A stretch of 9,710 bases of DNA from positions 1 to 9,710 of the forward strand of contig JAISFB010000166.1 in NCBI GenBank assembly GCA_031263805.1, read 5' to 3'. Of the stretch, positions 8,736-9,710 are shown one piece after another. A program made the translations under genes and the position numbers. The notes under the pieces are model-generated. The model did not search any database. It worked only from the letters and a program-made list of their open reading frames with translations, and was not told where the DNA came from. Numbering within the stretch: the stretch's first letter is position 1; each line of letters opens with the position of its first letter. This DNA is from Oscillospiraceae bacterium (GTDB lineage Bacteria > Bacillota > Clostridia > Oscillospirales > Oscillospiraceae).

Positions 8736-9710
8736 TTATGACCGTGGACCCCCGGCGGAGAAATTCTCGACTCTCGTCTGAATATTCGAGGTGATGTCCT
8801 TGACGGACTGCGACGTTTTTCCGCCCTGCCTGACGGCGTCCTCAATATTATTCACACTGTTGAGAACCGTAGTGTGGTGAAGTCCGCCGAAGAGCTTGCC
8901 CACCTCCGAAAGCGAAAACGAGAGCATATTTTTAATGAGATACTGGGACACCTGCCGCGCGCGGACTATCTCGCGCGAGCGCTTCGGGCTTTTAAGGTCT
9001 TTTGACGAGATGTTGAAAAACTTTGCCGTCTCCTCGATGATGAGCTCCGGCGTGACGGCGCTTTCCTTGTCGCGCAGCATATCCTTTATTTGCCGCGCGG
9101 CCTCTTGGACGGTTATCTCCTGTGCGCCGTACAGCTCGCTGTAGGCGCGCATTTTTTTGACGGCGCCCTCGAGCTGCCTGATGTTCGCCGATATATTCTC
9201 CGCTATGTACTTGGCGACGTCGTCCGGGAGCAGAAAGCCGAGCTCCTTCGCCTTGTTTTTGATGATGGCTATGCGCGTTTCGTAGTCCGGCGGGGAGATA
9301 TCGGCGGGCAGACCGTTCTCGAAGCGGGATTTCAGCCGCTCCTCGAGGAGCGCTATTTCTTTCGGAGGCCTGTCGCTCGTCAGCACTATCTGGCGCCCGG
9401 CGTCATAGAGGGTGTTGAAGGTGTGGAAAAACTCCTCCTGGGTCTGCTGCTTACCGGCGATAAATTGGATGTCGTCCACAAGAAATACATTGGCGTAGCG
9501 GTATTTTTCGCGGAATTCCACATTGCGCCCGACCTGGATCGAGCGGACGAGATCGTTTGTGAAGTCGTCGCCCTTGACGTACACGATCTTATACTCGGGA
9601 TGGACCTTGCCGATGCGGTTTTTTATCGCACGGAGCAGGTGCGTTTTGCCGAGCCCCGTGTCCCCGTAGATAAAGAGAGGATTGTAATCCCGCCCGGCGA
9701 GCCCGGTGGC
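8736..9710 (-). CDS. dnaA: Chromosomal replication initiator DnaA, N-terminus off window
   Basis: DnaA binds DnaA boxes at oriC and, as an ATP-bound filament, opens the origin. The visible part is the last 324 residues (fragment numbering), open at the right edge; domains I, II and the start of domain III are missing. The AAA+ domain shows Walker A GDTGLGKT (16-23), Walker B FLVDDIQF (76-83), sensor 1 LTSDRPPKEI (110-119), the SRFENGL arginine-finger region (129-135) and sensor 2 Arg178 in NIRQLEGAV. Domain IV, about 220-324, carries the basic segment KRSREIVRARQ (243-253) and the recognition helix. The DnaA signature there reads FGGLHHTTVLNS (273-284), where FGGRDHTTV is expected: Arg is replaced by Leu and the base-contacting Asp by His, while HTTV is kept. 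A short tail (about 294-324) follows. The reading frame is intact to a TAA stop, so this is a substitution, not decay. Confidence 0.97.
   Translation of the reverse strand, partial: ATGLAGRDYNPLFIYGDTGLGKTHLLRAIKNRIGKVHPEYKIVYVKGDDFTNDLVRSIQVGRNVEFREKYRYANVFLVDDIQFIAGKQQTQEEFFHTFNTLYDAGRQIVLTSDRPPKEIALLEERLKSRFENGLPADISPPDYETRIAIIKNKAKELGFLLPDDVAKYIAENISANIRQLEGAVKKMRAYSELYGAQEITVQEAARQIKDMLRDKESAVTPELIIEETAKFFNISSKDLKSPKRSREIVRARQVSQYLIKNMLSFSLSEVGKLFGGLHHTTVLNSVNNIEDAVRQGGKTSQSVKDITSNIQTRVENFSAGGPRS

Noticed and set aside
8376..8741. 121-codon plus-strand frame across the dnaN start and intergenic region
   Set aside because: It runs antisense into dnaN, crosses the AT-rich tract and direct repeat, and resembles no protein I know; the sequence is better explained as an origin.
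8848..8856. DnaA-box match TTATTCACA inside the 3' end of dnaA
   Set aside because: It fits TTWTNCACA but lies in codons for the Ser-Val-Asn-Asn segment after the recognition motif; without conservation data I do not call it a functional box.
9422..9430. Perfect relaxed DnaA-box match (TTTTCCACA, minus strand) inside dnaA
   Set aside because: It encodes the ordinary Phe-Phe-His-Thr stretch of DnaA, so the match follows from coding constraint and it is isolated.

Overview
The window is the replication-origin neighbourhood of a bacterial chromosome. All genes lie on the minus strand and read right to left: dnaA (N-terminal part off the right edge), a 223-bp origin-like intergenic region, dnaN, an S4-domain gene (yaaA/rlbA), recF, a DUF370 gene (remB/yaaB), gyrB, gyrA, rnhA and an acyl-ACP thioesterase (last residues off the left edge). 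The dnaA-dnaN-yaaA-recF-remB-gyrB-gyrA order is the classic Bacillota arrangement known from Bacillus subtilis. The S4 and DUF370 genes argue for Bacillota. The GC-rich sequence and clostridial-looking protein sequences suggest a GC-rich member of the Clostridia (a gut Oscillospirales- or Christensenellales-like lineage is plausible). The sequence alone does not prove that placement.

Layout. Positions 1-725 hold the acyl-ACP thioesterase and 750-1184 the RNase HI gene. Positions 1181-3775 hold gyrA and 3804-5744 gyrB. Positions 5754-6008 hold the DUF370 gene, 5999-7141 recF, 7138-7383 yaaA and 7376-8512 dnaN, which starts with TTG. Positions 8513-8735 are non-coding and look like a replication origin. 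They hold an AT-rich tract next to dnaN, a run of trinucleotides matching the DnaA-trio consensus, a short G run, DnaA-box-like sites and a 9-bp direct repeat. Positions 8736-9710 hold the C-terminal 324 residues of DnaA.

From dnaN to the thioesterase the genes either overlap (8, 4, 10 and 4 bp) or are separated by 9 to 28 bp, and I see no terminator hairpin between them. They probably form one transcription unit. The products act together: DnaA opens the origin, DnaN is the sliding clamp, RecF acts at stalled forks and gaps, gyrase supplies negative supercoils, and RNase HI removes RNA:DNA hybrids. The thioesterase belongs to fatty-acid metabolism and looks like an unrelated passenger.

Nothing here is a wholly new system; the genes are core housekeeping genes. 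The points worth a second look are the candidate origin-unwinding module (DnaA box, G/C run, trios, AT-rich tract) and an unusual DnaA recognition motif (GGLHHTTV where GGRDHTTV is normal). Others are the extension of the operon into rnhA and a thioesterase, and two non-standard residues at quinolone-relevant gyrase positions.
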